Below are positions 13,744-23,027 of a stretch of DNA of 32,728 nt, piece by piece. The notes under the pieces were generated by a model that was not told the DNA's origin, did no database searches, and worked only from the letters and a program-made list of their open reading frames with translations. The DNA lies in contig JAKARW010000003.1 in assembly GCA_021819125.1 (NCBI GenBank), positions 1 through 32,728 of the forward strand, read 5' to 3'. The stretch's first letter is position 1. Every line of letters begins with the position of its first letter. This stretch comes from Pseudomonadota bacterium (GTDB lineage Bacteria; Pseudomonadota; Gammaproteobacteria; Acidiferrobacterales; Acidiferrobacteraceae). The position numbers and the translations under genes were made by a program.

Positions 13744-15006
13744 GTGGTCGTCCCCGGGCACCGGAAGGCGGACGGTAGCGCATAGCCCGCCTTCCTCGCG
13801 CGGGGTGAGGTCGAGAGTGCCGCCGTGGGCCTCGGCGATTCGTCGCGCGATGGCAAGTCCGAGCCCACGGCGGTCGGTTGTGTGTAATTCGCGGGCGGAG
13901 ATGAGTTCCGCGCAGCGCGCGGCGTTCAGCCCCGGCCCGCGATCATTGACCACGATACACACCGTGTGGCCGGTGGCCGAGACGCTGACCGTAATCGGCG
14001 GTTTGCCGTGCGAGATGGCGTTATCCACAAGGTTTGATACGAGTCGGCCGATCGCCACCGGCCGGTAGGGAAACCGCGGGAGCGGTTCGGCCCGATAGTC
14101 GATGTCGGGCGTCCGTCGCCGGAAGCGCTCGACGACGTCGTGGATCAGGGTATTCAGGTCGCCTGGGACCGGGGCCTCTTGAACGCCATGGCGGGCATAG
14201 GCCAGAAATTCGGCTAGGATCGCGTCCATCTCCTCGATATCCTGAACCATACCCATGCGCAGTTCCGGATCGCCCCCATAAAGCTCCACGGCCAAGCGCA
14301 TGCGCGCCAGGGGCGTGCGCAGATCGTGGGACACGCCGGCCAAAAGTAGCGCCCGGTCGCGTTCATAGCGGCGGGCGTCCTCGGTCATGCGGTTGAAGGC
14401 CCGCGATACCCGGCGGATCTCGGCCGGTCCGTCTTCGGGCAAGGGGGGCGGGATGTCACCGCGGCCAAAGCCACTGGCGGCGCCCGCGAGCGCGGCGAGC
14501 GGCCGGTTGACGCGCCGCACCACCAGCAAGGCCCCGGCGCCCGTGAGCACGGCGCCGACTATCAGAAACCCGATGCGCGGCCAGGGGAAGGCGGGGAGGC
14601 GGTCGGGCAGGCGCAACGACACCGGCGGGCCCGCGCCATGGGCGTCGATGAGCAGCCCGTAGGGTTTGATCATGATGCGTGCCGGCACGCCATGGGCCGC
14701 CAGCCGGCGGGCCAGCGCTTGCGCGAATGGGCCGTGCGCGCGTGGACCCGGGCGCGGGTTGTGAGCATAACGCAGGCCGGCTGCCTTTAGGGCCTCTGTC
14801 AGCGCCGTTTGCCTGCCGGGCGGCACAAGCGAGCGGGCGGTGTTGGCGATTTGTACCTCGCCTGCCACAAGTGGCGCGATCTGCGCGGCACGAACGCGGC
14901 TGAAAGACAGCCGCGCGAGGATCAGAAATGTGGCCTGGGCGATCACAAGCGCAAGCGCGATGACGAGCGCGGTGCGCCCAAAAAGGGTATCGGGCCATAA
15001 TCTCAT
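13702..15006 (-). CDS. envZ: Sensor histidine kinase, EnvZ type
   Basis: This 434-residue membrane sensor kinase has a first membrane helix at about 13-32, a periplasmic domain at 33-144, a second helix at about 145-165, and a HAMP segment to about 215. The phospho-acceptor motif [15 protein letters not shown] has His227. ATPase boxes follow: LVDNAISHG (N), DRGPGL (G1) and [18 protein letters not shown] (G2). Length, layout and H-box match EnvZ. The start ATG overlaps the stop of the regulator gene (ATGA), which places the pair in one operon. The signal is unknown; osmotic or acid stress is suggested only by family. Confidence 0.88.
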   Translation of the reverse strand: MRLWPDTLFGRTALVIALALVIAQATFLILARLSFSRVRAAQIAPLVAGEVQIANTARSLVPPGRQTALTEALKAAGLRYAHNPRPGPRAHGPFAQALARRLAAHGVPARIMIKPYGLLIDAHGAGPPVSLRLPDRLPAFPWPRIGFLIVGAVLTGAGALLVVRRVNRPLAALAGAASGFGRGDIPPPLPEDGPAEIRRVSRAFNRMTEDARRYERDRALLLAGVSHDLRTPLARMRLAVELYGGDPELRMGMVQDIEEMDAILAEFLAYARHGVQEAPVPGDLNTLIHDVVERFRRRTPDIDYRAEPLPRFPYRPVAIGRLVSNLVDNAISHGKPPITVSVSATGHTVCIVVNDRGPGLNAARCAELISARELHTTDRRGLGLAIARRIAEAHGGTLDLTPREEGGLCATVRLPVPGDDHLLEGAAGAQTHRL

Positions 15007-15689
15007 TGGGCATCGCCCGGATTGAAGACATAGCCAAAGCCCCACACCGTCTGAATAATTCGCGGTTTGGCCGGATCATCCTCGAGCAGACGGCGCAGGC
15101 GCGAGATCCGTACGTCAATGGAGCGATCGAAGGGCATGTGATCCCGGCCCCTGGCCAGTTGCATCAGTATATCGCGCGACAAGGGCTGGCGCGGGTGGGT
15201 GGCAAACACCCGCAAAAGATCGAATTCTGCGGTCGTGAGATTCACCGCTGTCCCGTCCGCGGTCAGGGTGCGCTCGTGAATATCGAGCTGATAGCGTCCA
15301 AAGCGCAGTTTCTTGTCATCGGGTGGGCGCTGGCGGCGCAGGACGGCATTGATGCGCGCCACGAGCTCGCGAGGATTGAACGGTTTGGCGAGGTAGTCGT
15401 CTGCCCCGAGGTCGAGACCCATGATGCGGTCCGCCTCGTCGCCGCGCGCGGTCAGCATGAGCAGTGGGATATAGCGGCCCTCGCGGCGCAGGCGCTGGCA
15501 GATGTTCAGCCCGCTTTCTCCCGGCAGCATGATATCCAAAATGAGCAGGTCATAGGCGGCGCGCGCCAAGGCCTTGTCCATGGCGCGCCCATCGGGCACG
15601 GCGGTGACCGCGAAGCCCTGCTCCGATAGGTAGCGGGTCAGAAGCTCGCGCAAGCGTGCGTCATCGTCGACCAAAAGGACACGTGGCAT
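15003..15689 (-). CDS. ompR: Response regulator, OmpR type
   Basis: This 228-residue regulator has an N-terminal receiver domain with acidic pocket DDD (8-10), phosphorylation site Asp52 (LLILDIMLPG) and conserved Lys in GADDYLAKPFNPREL. The C-terminal winged-helix DNA-binding domain ends in the WGFGYVF hallmark. The GLDLGADDYLAKPFNPREL stretch is closest to OmpR among relatives. ATG 15689 fits the family N-terminus; GTG 15707 would add six residues without a better ribosome site. It is followed directly by the EnvZ-type kinase. The targets are unknown, but the upstream neighbours on the same strand make membrane lipids. Confidence 0.88.
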   Translation of the reverse strand: MPRVLLVDDDARLRELLTRYLSEQGFAVTAVPDGRAMDKALARAAYDLLILDIMLPGESGLNICQRLRREGRYIPLLMLTARGDEADRIMGLDLGADDYLAKPFNPRELVARINAVLRRQRPPDDKKLRFGRYQLDIHERTLTADGTAVNLTTAEFDLLRVFATHPRQPLSRDILMQLARGRDHMPFDRSIDVRISRLRRLLEDDPAKPRIIQTVWGFGYVFNPGDAQ

Positions 15690-15796
15690 GAGGACAGAAT
15701 ACCGCACTTGCGCAGTCGGCGCCGCTCGGCTTTACAAAATCCCTACAGGATGGGACGGGGCGATCCGCGGCCTCTCGGCCACCGAACACTATCCCA

Positions 15797-15837
15797 GGCT
15801 TTAAGCCGCTTCATGGAAAGGTTATGGACTTAAAGCC
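15797..15837. promoter_or_regulatory. Inverted repeat upstream of ompR
   Basis: GGCTTTAAG (15797-15805) and CTTAAAGCC (15829-15837) are perfect nine-base inverted arms separated by 23 bases. The left arm is itself part of a small palindrome GGCTTTAAGCC. The element lies in the 267-base gap between olsA and ompR. It has no T-run, so a regulator site is more likely than a terminator. Confidence 0.45.
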
Positions 15838-15956
15838 ATCGTGTCGGCGCGAGCCGGTCTGGGCGGCGATGAGGGGCCGATACATAACTTGAGCGCCGGG
15901 GCCAGTAGGTGCGTTCATCAATCTCATGAAGGGAGCAAGAAGGCCCGCGCCATTTT

Positions 15957-16727
15957 TCAATGACCGTCCGGCGGCGCCTCCTGCATGCCTGCGTGATGGG
16001 CGGCGATGACATCGTAAGCGCGGTTGGCAAGGGCGCGCGCGCTGAGCCCGGCTGGGAGTTCCGGGGCGAGAAAACGGACCTCGACTGTGAACTCGCCGCG
16101 CGCCCGCAAAAGCCCCCAGAGATGATTGACGAGCGTATCGTTGCCGATAAACGGCGCCGCCGGATGAGTGGCGCCCTGGGCGTCTGGGTAGCGCAGCACG
16201 ACCGGCTGGATCGGACAGTCCGCGTCGATCGCAGCCGAGAAGAGGCGCGCATGGAAGGGACGCACCTCGCGCCCGTCGGTTGATGTCCCCTCGGGAAAGA
16301 GCAGCACCGATTGGTGGCGCAGGAGGGCCTCTGTCATGCGCTGGGCGACGCCTGCCGAGGCATTGCGATCTCCGCGCTGGATGAAATAGGTGCCGGCCTG
16401 ACGCGCGAGCCAGCCGATGACGGGCCACGCCTCGATCTCGGATTTGGCGATGAAATGTCCGGGACACAGGGCGCCGAGGGCGGCAATGTCAACCCATGAG
16501 ATGTGATTGGCGACGATCAGGACGGGGGCCTTCAGCGGCTTGCCCATGGCCTTGAGCCGAATCCCGAGGATCGCCAGGACGCCACGGTGCCAGAAGCGTA
16601 CGATGCGCCGCCCGCCGGCGCTGTCGCTGAGTGCGCCGGAGGGGGCAAGGACGGTCACTACCACGCCCCACAAGGCATGTCCGACCAGTGCGAGCAGTCG
16701 GACTGGGGCCCCGCCGGGGAGCTTCAC
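15957..16727 (-). CDS. olsA: Acyltransferase, lyso-ornithine lipid O-acyltransferase OlsA / PlsC family
   Basis: This 256-residue membrane acyltransferase of the PlsC family has an N-terminal hydrophobic helix (about 9-30). The catalytic motif NHISWVD (a relaxed HX4D) lies near residue 74, followed by FPEGTSTDG, the acyl-acceptor site, and a PVVLRY segment. PlsC proteins acylate lysophosphatidate. Here the directly overlapping OlsB gene (ATGA overlap) makes the lyso-ornithine lipid O-acylation the more likely role, as in the olsBA operon of Pseudomonas aeruginosa. The product would be an ornithine lipid in the inner or outer membrane. A general lysophosphatidate acyltransferase remains possible. 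Confidence 0.85.
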   Translation of the reverse strand: MKLPGGAPVRLLALVGHALWGVVVTVLAPSGALSDSAGGRRIVRFWHRGVLAILGIRLKAMGKPLKAPVLIVANHISWVDIAALGALCPGHFIAKSEIEAWPVIGWLARQAGTYFIQRGDRNASAGVAQRMTEALLRHQSVLLFPEGTSTDGREVRPFHARLFSAAIDADCPIQPVVLRYPDAQGATHPAAPFIGNDTLVNHLWGLLRARGEFTVEVRFLAPELPAGLSARALANRAYDVIAAHHAGMQEAPPDGH

Positions 16728-17482
16728 GCGACCTGTTGTTTGTAGGAACGCCCAAGGAGGCGCTCGAGATAGCGACGATTGTATCGGTTGCGGAAGAGAA
16801 CGATCAGTACGTCGGCGACGTCGAAGGCGGTATCGAGGCAGGGGGCGCCGCCGACGTACGCGCCCAGGCGCATGTAAGCGCGGAGCAAGGCCGGCGCCGC
16901 AGTCTCGTCATCCGCGCCGTCTGCCGCCGGCAGCGGCAATGGGTGGCGAGGGGTGACGCGGTAGGGTTCGGGACAGCCGTAGCGCCGGATGAGGGTCGCC
17001 ACCGTACGCAATGCCTGGGCGCGGTCTGGACTCAACGGTATGCTGCCACAGCCGATCAGGTAATCGTACGGGCCGCCTTCCATGAACCGCGCAAGGCCCG
17101 CGAGCAAAAGCGCGATCGCAGGCCCCCGGCGATAATCGGTGTGAACGCAGATGCGCCCCACCTCCATGATGCGGCCGGGCAGGTTCAGGATCGGGGTGAG
17201 GTCGAACTCGGTCTGGGAATAAAACCCGCCGCACTGGAGCGCGGCGTCGTCCGGGAGGATGCGCGAGCACGCCACGACCCGGCCGCTTTCGTCGCGCACG
17301 ACGATATGGACGCAGTAGGGATCGAAGCGGTCCTCGTCATATTCGCGATCCTTGTCGCCGATCGCCGCCCCCAGCTCGCGAGCAAAGACCTGATAGCGCA
17401 GTCTTTGCGCCTCTGCGATCTCGTCCGCCGTTTCCGCGAACTCCACTCGCAGATTCTGCGCCCTCAAGTCATCCATATTCAT
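16724..17482 (-). CDS. olsB: L-ornithine N(alpha)-acyltransferase OlsB
   Basis: This 252-residue GNAT-related N-acyltransferase transfers a 3-hydroxyacyl chain from acyl carrier protein to ornithine, the first step of ornithine lipid synthesis. Visible family features are LRYQVFARELGA near residue 28, the FDPYCVHIVVRD segment, GRIMEVGRICVH at the acyl-ACP site, and the long SIPLSPD region. ATG 17482 gives the usual N-terminus; a second ATG at 17476 is also possible. The stop overlaps the olsA start. The family was long annotated as hemolysin-like. A phosphate-free lipid fits life under phosphate limitation or low pH, but that is inference. Confidence 0.87.
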   Translation of the reverse strand: MNMDDLRAQNLRVEFAETADEIAEAQRLRYQVFARELGAAIGDKDREYDEDRFDPYCVHIVVRDESGRVVACSRILPDDAALQCGGFYSQTEFDLTPILNLPGRIMEVGRICVHTDYRRGPAIALLLAGLARFMEGGPYDYLIGCGSIPLSPDRAQALRTVATLIRRYGCPEPYRVTPRHPLPLPAADGADDETAAPALLRAYMRLGAYVGGAPCLDTAFDVADVLIVLFRNRYNRRYLERLLGRSYKQQVA

Positions 17483-17559
17483 TCCCCGTGCTTCGGCTGC
17501 TGATGTCGCTACCGTCCGGGGTCTAAAGCTACTGTCCCGGTGCCGGGCACGTCAAGCGC

Positions 17560-18153
17560 TCAATGTTGGTAGAACTGAAGCCGGGTGTCTCCCACCTCGA
17601 TAATGTCGCCCGATGTCAACAGTTGACCGCCGGGCGCCACCGGCTTGCCATTATAGGCCACGCGCGCCTTATCCGGACCGATCATGAGGGTATAACGGTC
17701 GCCGGTACGCGAAAGAAGCGCCGCTGATTGACCGGCCATGCCCAGATGGGTCACGGTGCTCGTGAGCTCGATGCGCTTACCGCTATTAAAGCCGCTTAGG
17801 ACGAACAAGGCGGCGTCTTCGAAGGCCGCGGGTTGGGGCGTCGTCACCGGTGCCACATCGCGGTCCTGATAGAGAAGGGTGTATTTGCCGATCACGATCT
17901 CATCGCCGGGCTTTAGGTGATGCTTGCGCGTCCGGCGATTGTTGATGTAGGTCCCATTGGTACTATCCAGGTCCTTCAGGAACGAGTCCTGGCCGACGGT
18001 GAATATGCTCGCGTGGTCGGCGCTCACCGCGGCGTCCTCGAGGACCAGCGCATGACCCGGTCGGCGGCCGATGGAAAGATCACCCTGAGGGAGTTGCATC
18101 TGCCGTATGACGGCGTGCTTTAGCTTCACGATGATACTTGGCATGGCGTCCAT
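17560..18153 (-). CDS. Double FHA-domain protein
   Basis: This 197-residue protein has no membrane segment. The first forkhead-associated domain is canonical: IGRRPGHALVLED, then the phosphothreonine-binding Ser-x-x-His (VSADHASI) and DLDSTNGTYINN. The second half (from about residue 115) repeats a weaker FHA fold ending in GDIIEVGDTRLQFYQH but has lost the binding signature. FHA domains dock on phosphothreonine proteins. No Ser/Thr kinase or secretion gene is nearby, so the partner is unknown. ATG 18153 is preferred because AGGAG lies nine bases before it; ATG 18177 is eight codons longer with a poor site. It lies 44 bases after dapE and 77 before olsB, on the same strand. Confidence 0.82.
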   Translation of the reverse strand: MDAMPSIIVKLKHAVIRQMQLPQGDLSIGRRPGHALVLEDAAVSADHASIFTVGQDSFLKDLDSTNGTYINNRRTRKHHLKPGDEIVIGKYTLLYQDRDVAPVTTPQPAAFEDAALFVLSGFNSGKRIELTSTVTHLGMAGQSAALLSRTGDRYTLMIGPDKARVAYNGKPVAPGGQLLTSGDIIEVGDTRLQFYQH

Positions 18154-18197
18154 AACAGTGGTCTCCTGGATGGTCATTATAGACGATATGGTGTCCT

Positions 18198-19328
18198 TTA
18201 AGGCGCCCAGATTCGCTCCAGCGTCCCCTGATAGATCCGCGTGAGATGCGCAAGATCGTCCACGGAAACGGCCTCGTTCACTTTATGAATAGAGCCGTTA
18301 AGGGGTCCGAATTCAAGAACTTGCGTACCAAAGGGCGCAACGAACCGACCATCGGACGTTCCTCCCCCGGTAGAGTACTGGGGTGTGCGGCCGGTCTCGG
18401 CCAGGATGCTGGCCGCCAGGGCCGCCTTGAGGGGACCGTCGCCACTTAAAAACGGTTCACCGGAGAGTCGCCAGGTGAGCGTATAGCGCAGATCATGAGC
18501 GGCGAGCACCTCCTCGATGCGCGCGCGCAACACCGGCGCGGGCGTGGCCGGACCGTACCGTAGGTTAAAGAGCGCGCGCAGACTCCCGGGAATCACATTG
18601 TCCGCCCCGGTTCCCGCCTGGATGTTGGAGAATTGAAGGCGTGTCGGCGGAAAATCCGCCGAACCCTCGTCCCAGGCGATCGACACCAGGGCCTGCAAGG
18701 CGGGCGCAAAGCGCGCGATCGGGTTGTCGGCGCGTTCCGGATAGGCGACGTGGCCCTGCACGCCGTGGACCACGAGTTCCCCGTTCAAAGACCCCCGGCG
18801 GCCGTGCTTGACGGTATCGCCCAGCGCGATCTGACACGACGGTTCACCGACCAGACAATAGCTGATGGACTCGCCGCGCGCGGCGAGGACCTTGAGCACC
18901 TGGACCGTACCGTCGCGGGCGGGGCCCTCCTCATCGGAGGTCAGAAGCAGGCCTACCGACCCCGGATGGTGGGGGTGACGGGCCACAAACTCGATCAAGG
19001 CCTGCACGAACGCCGCCACCGCACCCTTCATGTCCGCCGCCCCGCGGCCATAGAGCATCCCATCGCGGATGGTCGGCACAAAAGGCGGCGTGGCCCAGTC
19101 CGTGAGCGGACCCGGCGGCACGACATCGGTGTGTCCCAGGAATACCACGAGGGGGGCGGCCGTGCCATGACGGGCCCAGAGGTTGGTGACCTCGCCGAAT
19201 ACGAGCGATTCCGTATGAAAGCCGGCCGCCGACAGCAGCCCTGCGATATGCCCCTGGCAGCCGGCGTCGTCGGGTGTAACGGAGGGGCGCCGGATCAATT
19301 CCATGGCGAGTGCCAGTGTCGGATCCAT
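18198..19328 (-). CDS. dapE: Succinyl-diaminopimelate desuccinylase DapE
   Basis: This 376-residue M20-type metal hydrolase releases succinate from N-succinyl-LL-diaminopimelate in lysine and cell-wall precursor synthesis. Zinc ligands are visible in order: GHTDVVPPG, GAADMKG with the bridging Asp, SDEEGPA with the catalytic Glu pair, GEPS and the C-terminal EFGPLNGSIHKVNE His. The TGGGTSDGRF loop is characteristic of DapE. Length matches the 375-residue norm. ATG 19328 lies four bases after the dapD stop, so the two are coupled. Confidence 0.95.
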   Translation of the reverse strand: MDPTLALAMELIRRPSVTPDDAGCQGHIAGLLSAAGFHTESLVFGEVTNLWARHGTAAPLVVFLGHTDVVPPGPLTDWATPPFVPTIRDGMLYGRGAADMKGAVAAFVQALIEFVARHPHHPGSVGLLLTSDEEGPARDGTVQVLKVLAARGESISYCLVGEPSCQIALGDTVKHGRRGSLNGELVVHGVQGHVAYPERADNPIARFAPALQALVSIAWDEGSADFPPTRLQFSNIQAGTGADNVIPGSLRALFNLRYGPATPAPVLRARIEEVLAAHDLRYTLTWRLSGEPFLSGDGPLKAALAASILAETGRTPQYSTGGGTSDGRFVAPFGTQVLEFGPLNGSIHKVNEAVSVDDLAHLTRIYQGTLERIWAP

Positions 19329-19332
19329 GGGG

Positions 19333-20151
19333 TTAAATGTCGCGCAAAAGCGCGTTGATCCCGACCTTGGCGCGGGTCTTGGCATCCACGCGCTTGACGA
19401 TGACCGCGCAATAGAGGCTATGGCTTCCATCCTTGGAAGGCAGCGCACCCGACACCACGACCGAACCCGCCGGCACCCGTCCATAGAGGATCTCGCCGGT
19501 ATCACGGTTTAAGATCTTTGTGCTCTGGCCGATGAAGACGCCCATGGATATGACGCTCCCGCGCTCCACAATGACACCCTCCACGATCTCCGATCGGGCC
19601 CCTATGAAGCAGTCGTCCTCGATGATCGTCGGGGCGGCCTGCAAAGGCTCCAGGACACCGCCTATGCCGACGCCCCCGCTCAGATGGACGTTTTTCCCGA
19701 TCTGGGCGCATGAGCCGACGGTCGCCCAGGTATCGACCATGGTGCCGCTATCGACATAGGCGCCGATGTTGACGTAAGACGGCATGAGCACGGTCTTGGG
19801 GCCGATATAGGCCCCGCGGCGTACGGCCGCCGGCGGCACCACCCGGAAACCGCCCTCGCGGAATCGGTGGGAATCATAGGCCGCGAACTTGGAGGGCACT
19901 TTATCGTAATAGAGCGCCTCGCCGCCCTTCACAAGCACATTGTCCTCGATCCGAAAAGACAGCAAAACCGCCTTCTTGATCCATTCATGGACCTTCCAGC
20001 CGCCATCGATCGGCTCGGCGACACGCACAACGCCGCGATCGAGATCATGGATGACGCTCTCAATTGCGTCCTTGACCGCGGTATCGACCGTGCGCGGTGT
20101 AATCTCGGCCCGGTCTTCGTAGGCCCCCTCAATGAGCGCTTGACGTGTCAT
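19333..20151 (-). CDS. dapD: Tetrahydrodipicolinate N-succinyltransferase DapD
   Basis: This 272-residue enzyme (274 in Escherichia coli) transfers succinyl from succinyl-CoA to tetrahydrodipicolinate. The left-handed beta-helix repeats are visible from about residue 105 ([20 protein letters not shown]) to about 215, with [20 protein letters not shown] carrying the active-site Asp and the [12 protein letters not shown] loop. GAGGA lies about seven bases before ATG 20151, inside the dapC tail, and the two genes overlap by 23 bases. The set dapC-dapD-dapE covers three consecutive steps of the pathway. Confidence 0.96.
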   Translation of the reverse strand: MTRQALIEGAYEDRAEITPRTVDTAVKDAIESVIHDLDRGVVRVAEPIDGGWKVHEWIKKAVLLSFRIEDNVLVKGGEALYYDKVPSKFAAYDSHRFREGGFRVVPPAAVRRGAYIGPKTVLMPSYVNIGAYVDSGTMVDTWATVGSCAQIGKNVHLSGGVGIGGVLEPLQAAPTIIEDDCFIGARSEIVEGVIVERGSVISMGVFIGQSTKILNRDTGEILYGRVPAGSVVVSGALPSKDGSHSLYCAVIVKRVDAKTRAKVGINALLRDI

Positions 20152-21358
20152 TTTGATTCCTCGTTAATGATTCGACATAGGATCGCAGGCGGTAGGCCCC
20201 TTCCTTGCATTCAGCGCGCGGACCGACGAGCGCCAGACGGATGTGGCCGGCACCCGGATCTTTCCCGCCGCTTCGCCGCGAAAGATACGAGCCGGGCAGC
20301 GCGAGGAGGTTTTGGGCGGTGTAGAGTCCGGCCACGAAGGCTTCGTCATCGATCGGTGTCCGCGCCCACAGATAAAACCCCCCATCGGGACGCGTGACCG
20401 GCAGCACGTCATCGAGGATGGCGATGACGTCGGCGAACTTTTCGCGATAGAGCCGGCGGTTGTCGCGGACATGGGTCTCGTCTCCTAGCGCCGCGATCGC
20501 GGCGCGTTGGGCGAGTTGCGAAGGGGCGGAGCCAAAATAGGTGCGTAGCGTGAACAGCGCCGACATGAACCCGGCGTCACCGGCCACAAAGCCGAAACGC
20601 AGGCCCGGGACATTGGAGCGCTTGGAGAGGCTGTGGACGGCCACGCAGTGCGCGAAGTCGCGAACGCCGTAGGCGATCGCCGCCGCCAGCAGGCCCTCGG
20701 GCGGGGTCTCTTCGTCAAAGTAGATCTCCGAATAGCATTCGTCGGCTACGATCAAAAAGCCGTAGCGGTGGGCGAGCTCCAAAAGCCGGCCGTACTCGTC
20801 TTGCCGCATGACCTGACCTGTGGGGTTCCCGGGACTGCAGGTGATGACGACCTCAGTGCGTTCGAGGATGGCGCGCGGGATGGCCTCGACATTCATGACC
20901 GCGCCACCGGCGTGATCGGTGTTCACGTAATACGGTTCGGCGCCGGCCAGTAGCGCCGCGCCTTCATAGATCTGATAGAAGGGATTGGGCATGATTACCA
21001 CCGGCCGATCCGCGCGCCGGTCGACGCGCGCCTGCACCACGGAGTAGAGGGCCTCGCGGCTGCCTGAGGTCGGCAACACATGACGCTCGGGGTCGAGGGT
21101 GTGGGCAGGCAACCGAAAGCGGCGCGTAAGCCAGCCCGCGATGGCCGCGCGCAGGGCCTCGGTGCCACGGGTCGACGGGTAGGTCGACAGGGCATCGAGC
21201 GCGCCTGTAAGCTCCGCTTTCACAAGATCGGGCGTCGGGTGGCGTGGTTCGCCTATCGCCATGTTGATGCGTGTCAGCGCAGGCGGCGCGAGGTTTTCCG
21301 TCAAGGCCGCGAGCCGTTGGAACGGGTAGGGGTGGAGCAGTCCGAGAGTGGGGTTCAT
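20129..21358 (-). CDS. dapC: Succinyldiaminopimelate transaminase DapC
   Basis: This 409-residue PLP aminotransferase (fold type I) matches DapC of gammaproteobacteria. PLP-site motifs are [42 protein letters not shown] and the lysine in [15 protein letters not shown]. It converts N-succinyl-2-amino-6-oxopimelate to N-succinyl-LL-DAP with glutamate as amino donor. ATG 21358 matches the family N-terminus ([16 protein letters not shown]). It heads the dap run and diverges from the EamA gene. Sequence alone cannot exclude ArgD-type side activity, but the dapD-dapE linkage is decisive. Confidence 0.94.
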   Translation of the reverse strand: MNPTLGLLHPYPFQRLAALTENLAPPALTRINMAIGEPRHPTPDLVKAELTGALDALSTYPSTRGTEALRAAIAGWLTRRFRLPAHTLDPERHVLPTSGSREALYSVVQARVDRRADRPVVIMPNPFYQIYEGAALLAGAEPYYVNTDHAGGAVMNVEAIPRAILERTEVVITCSPGNPTGQVMRQDEYGRLLELAHRYGFLIVADECYSEIYFDEETPPEGLLAAAIAYGVRDFAHCVAVHSLSKRSNVPGLRFGFVAGDAGFMSALFTLRTYFGSAPSQLAQRAAIAALGDETHVRDNRRLYREKFADVIAILDDVLPVTRPDGGFYLWARTPIDDEAFVAGLYTAQNLLALPGSYLSRRSGGKDPGAGHIRLALVGPRAECKEGAYRLRSYVESLTRNQNDTSSAH

Positions 21359-21407
21359 GGGCGATGCAGGCGTATAAGATGGGCGGAGTATACGGGAGCG
21401 CGCGGCC

Positions 21408-22256
21408 GTGACCAAGAAGGTATGGCCGGTGGCGGCCCTCATTCTGGGCGCCGGCTCCTGGGGCGTGCTCTGGTATCCCTTGCGTACGCTTGCTAAAGCC
21501 GGCCTGTCGGGAGTCTGGCTTGCGCTCGTGATGTATGCCGGGGCCACGGCGGGGAGCCTGATTTTGTGTCGCACCGGGCATTGTGGTGGGGTCTCGCGCC
21601 GTGTGTGGCTGGCGTTGGCGGTACTCGGCGGCATCACGAATATCGGTTTTGTGGTCGCGGTCTTGCATGACGACATCCTGCGCGTCACCCTGCTCTTCTA
21701 TCTGTCCCCGGTATGGTCGGTGTTGGCCGCGCGGGTCTTTCTGGGCGAACGTCTTGCGGCACCGGCCGTGATGGGCATCGCCGTGGCCTTGGCTGGGGTT
21801 GTGACGGTGCTGTGGCGGCAGGCGGCCCCGACCATGAACGGCTTCGATGCGCTTGCATTGTTATCGGGGGCCGCGTTTGCCGGTGCCAACGTCATACTGC
21901 GTGCGCAACCGGGTGTGGCGCTTGCGGCCAAACTTTTGGCCACGTTCGCGGGTGTGGTCGCCGTCGGTCTTGTGACGCTCGCAGTCGGTGCGCACGGCGT
22001 GCCGCACGCGCGGGCGTCGACCGTGCTGGCCGCGGCCGCGGTCGGCGGTCTGGGGATCTTTATCATCACCCTGCTTGTGCAATACGGGGTCACGGCCTTG
22101 CCGGTTCGCCAATCGTCGGTGTTGCTGCTAGCCGAGGTGGTGACGGCGGCATTCTCGCAACACCTGCTCTTGCACGGGGCACTGACCGCGCGCACCGTGA
22201 TCGGGGCGCTGACCGTGGCCGCGGGGGCGACGCTGGTGGCCGCCTACGAGTCTTAA
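21408..22256 (+). CDS. EamA/DMT-family transporter
   Basis: This 282-residue protein is made almost wholly of about ten hydrophobic helices in two EamA-type repeats. The repeats are recognisable by LSPVWSVLAARVFLGERL in the first half and VLLLAEVVTAAFSQHLLLHG in the second. Such transporters export amino acids, nucleotides or other metabolites; the substrate cannot be told. GTG 21408 is the start, with a weak ribosome site. It diverges from dapC by 49 bases, so they may share regulation. Confidence 0.87.
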   Translation: MTKKVWPVAALILGAGSWGVLWYPLRTLAKAGLSGVWLALVMYAGATAGSLILCRTGHCGGVSRRVWLALAVLGGITNIGFVVAVLHDDILRVTLLFYLSPVWSVLAARVFLGERLAAPAVMGIAVALAGVVTVLWRQAAPTMNGFDALALLSGAAFAGANVILRAQPGVALAAKLLATFAGVVAVGLVTLAVGAHGVPHARASTVLAAAAVGGLGIFIITLLVQYGVTALPVRQSSVLLLAEVVTAAFSQHLLLHGALTARTVIGALTVAAGATLVAAYES

Positions 22257-22265
22257 AGCGCCACG

Positions 22266-22964
22266 TCAGCGGGCGCGTGCGCCGAATAAGGCCCGGCCGA
22301 TACGCACTATGGTGGCGCCTTCGGCGATCGCCCAGTGATAGTCGTCGCTCATGCCCATGGACAATTCGTCGAAATCCGTAAGACCGAAGGCCCGGCGACT
22401 GTCGGCGGCAAGCTCGCGCAGTTGCGCGAAGGTCTGGCGCACCGCGGTCTCGGGGCCGCCATGGGCGGCGATGGTCATGAGCCCGCACAGGGCAAGCCCC
22501 GGCCAAGATTGCGCGCAATAGGCCTCGAGAAAGGCCGGCAGCGCCGCGGGCGCGAGGCCGTGCTTGCGCGGGTCGCAGGTCACGTTGATCTCGATGAGGG
22601 CCCGCAGCCGCGTCCCGGCGGCGGCGGCGTGGCGCGACAGAGTCTTTGCGGCATCGAGACTCTCAAGCGAGTGCAGCCAATGGAAATGCGCGGCGATGAG
22701 GCGCGCCTTGTTGCGCTGCACGGGTCCAAGGAAGTGCCACTCAAGGGCGGTGTCTTGCATGGCGGCGATCTTGGGCACGCCTTCCTGGACGCGGCTTTCA
22801 CCGAAGTGGCGTTGCCCGCAGGCCGCAAGCTGCGCCACGGCCTGCGCGGTGTGGGTCTTTGAGACCGCCACGAGCCGCACGGCGCCGGCCGGCCGGCCGC
22901 TCTCGCGCGCCGCGTTTGCGATCCTTGTCGTGATGTGGGTGTAGCGCTCGCACAGATCGTCCAT
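22266..22964 (-). CDS. yggS: Pyridoxal phosphate homeostasis protein YggS (PLPBP)
   Basis: This 232-residue TIM-barrel protein binds PLP without known catalysis and balances vitamin B6 and amino-acid pools. The PLP lysine is in VRLVAVSKTHTAQAV (about residue 37). Other family motifs are FGESRVQEG, WHFLGPVQRNKA, ESLDAAKTLSR, and SMGMSDDYHWAIAEGATIVRIG at the phosphate site. ATG 22964 fits the family N-terminus; upstream in-frame sequence is not family-like. In many gammaproteobacteria it sits near pilT or proC, but neither is present here. Confidence 0.94.
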   Translation of the reverse strand: MDDLCERYTHITTRIANAARESGRPAGAVRLVAVSKTHTAQAVAQLAACGQRHFGESRVQEGVPKIAAMQDTALEWHFLGPVQRNKARLIAAHFHWLHSLESLDAAKTLSRHAAAAGTRLRALIEINVTCDPRKHGLAPAALPAFLEAYCAQSWPGLALCGLMTIAAHGGPETAVRQTFAQLRELAADSRRAFGLTDFDELSMGMSDDYHWAIAEGATIVRIGRALFGARAR

Positions 22965-23027
22965 GGGCGGGAGTTTAACCGGCGTAAGCGCATATCCAAA
23001 GCCGTGGCGCTCTGGCATACTGGCGGC

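Noticed and set aside
15957-16727. General PlsC (lysophosphatidate acyltransferase) as the sole call
   Set aside because: The ATGA overlap with olsB makes the OlsA role the better reading, though PlsC activity is not excluded.
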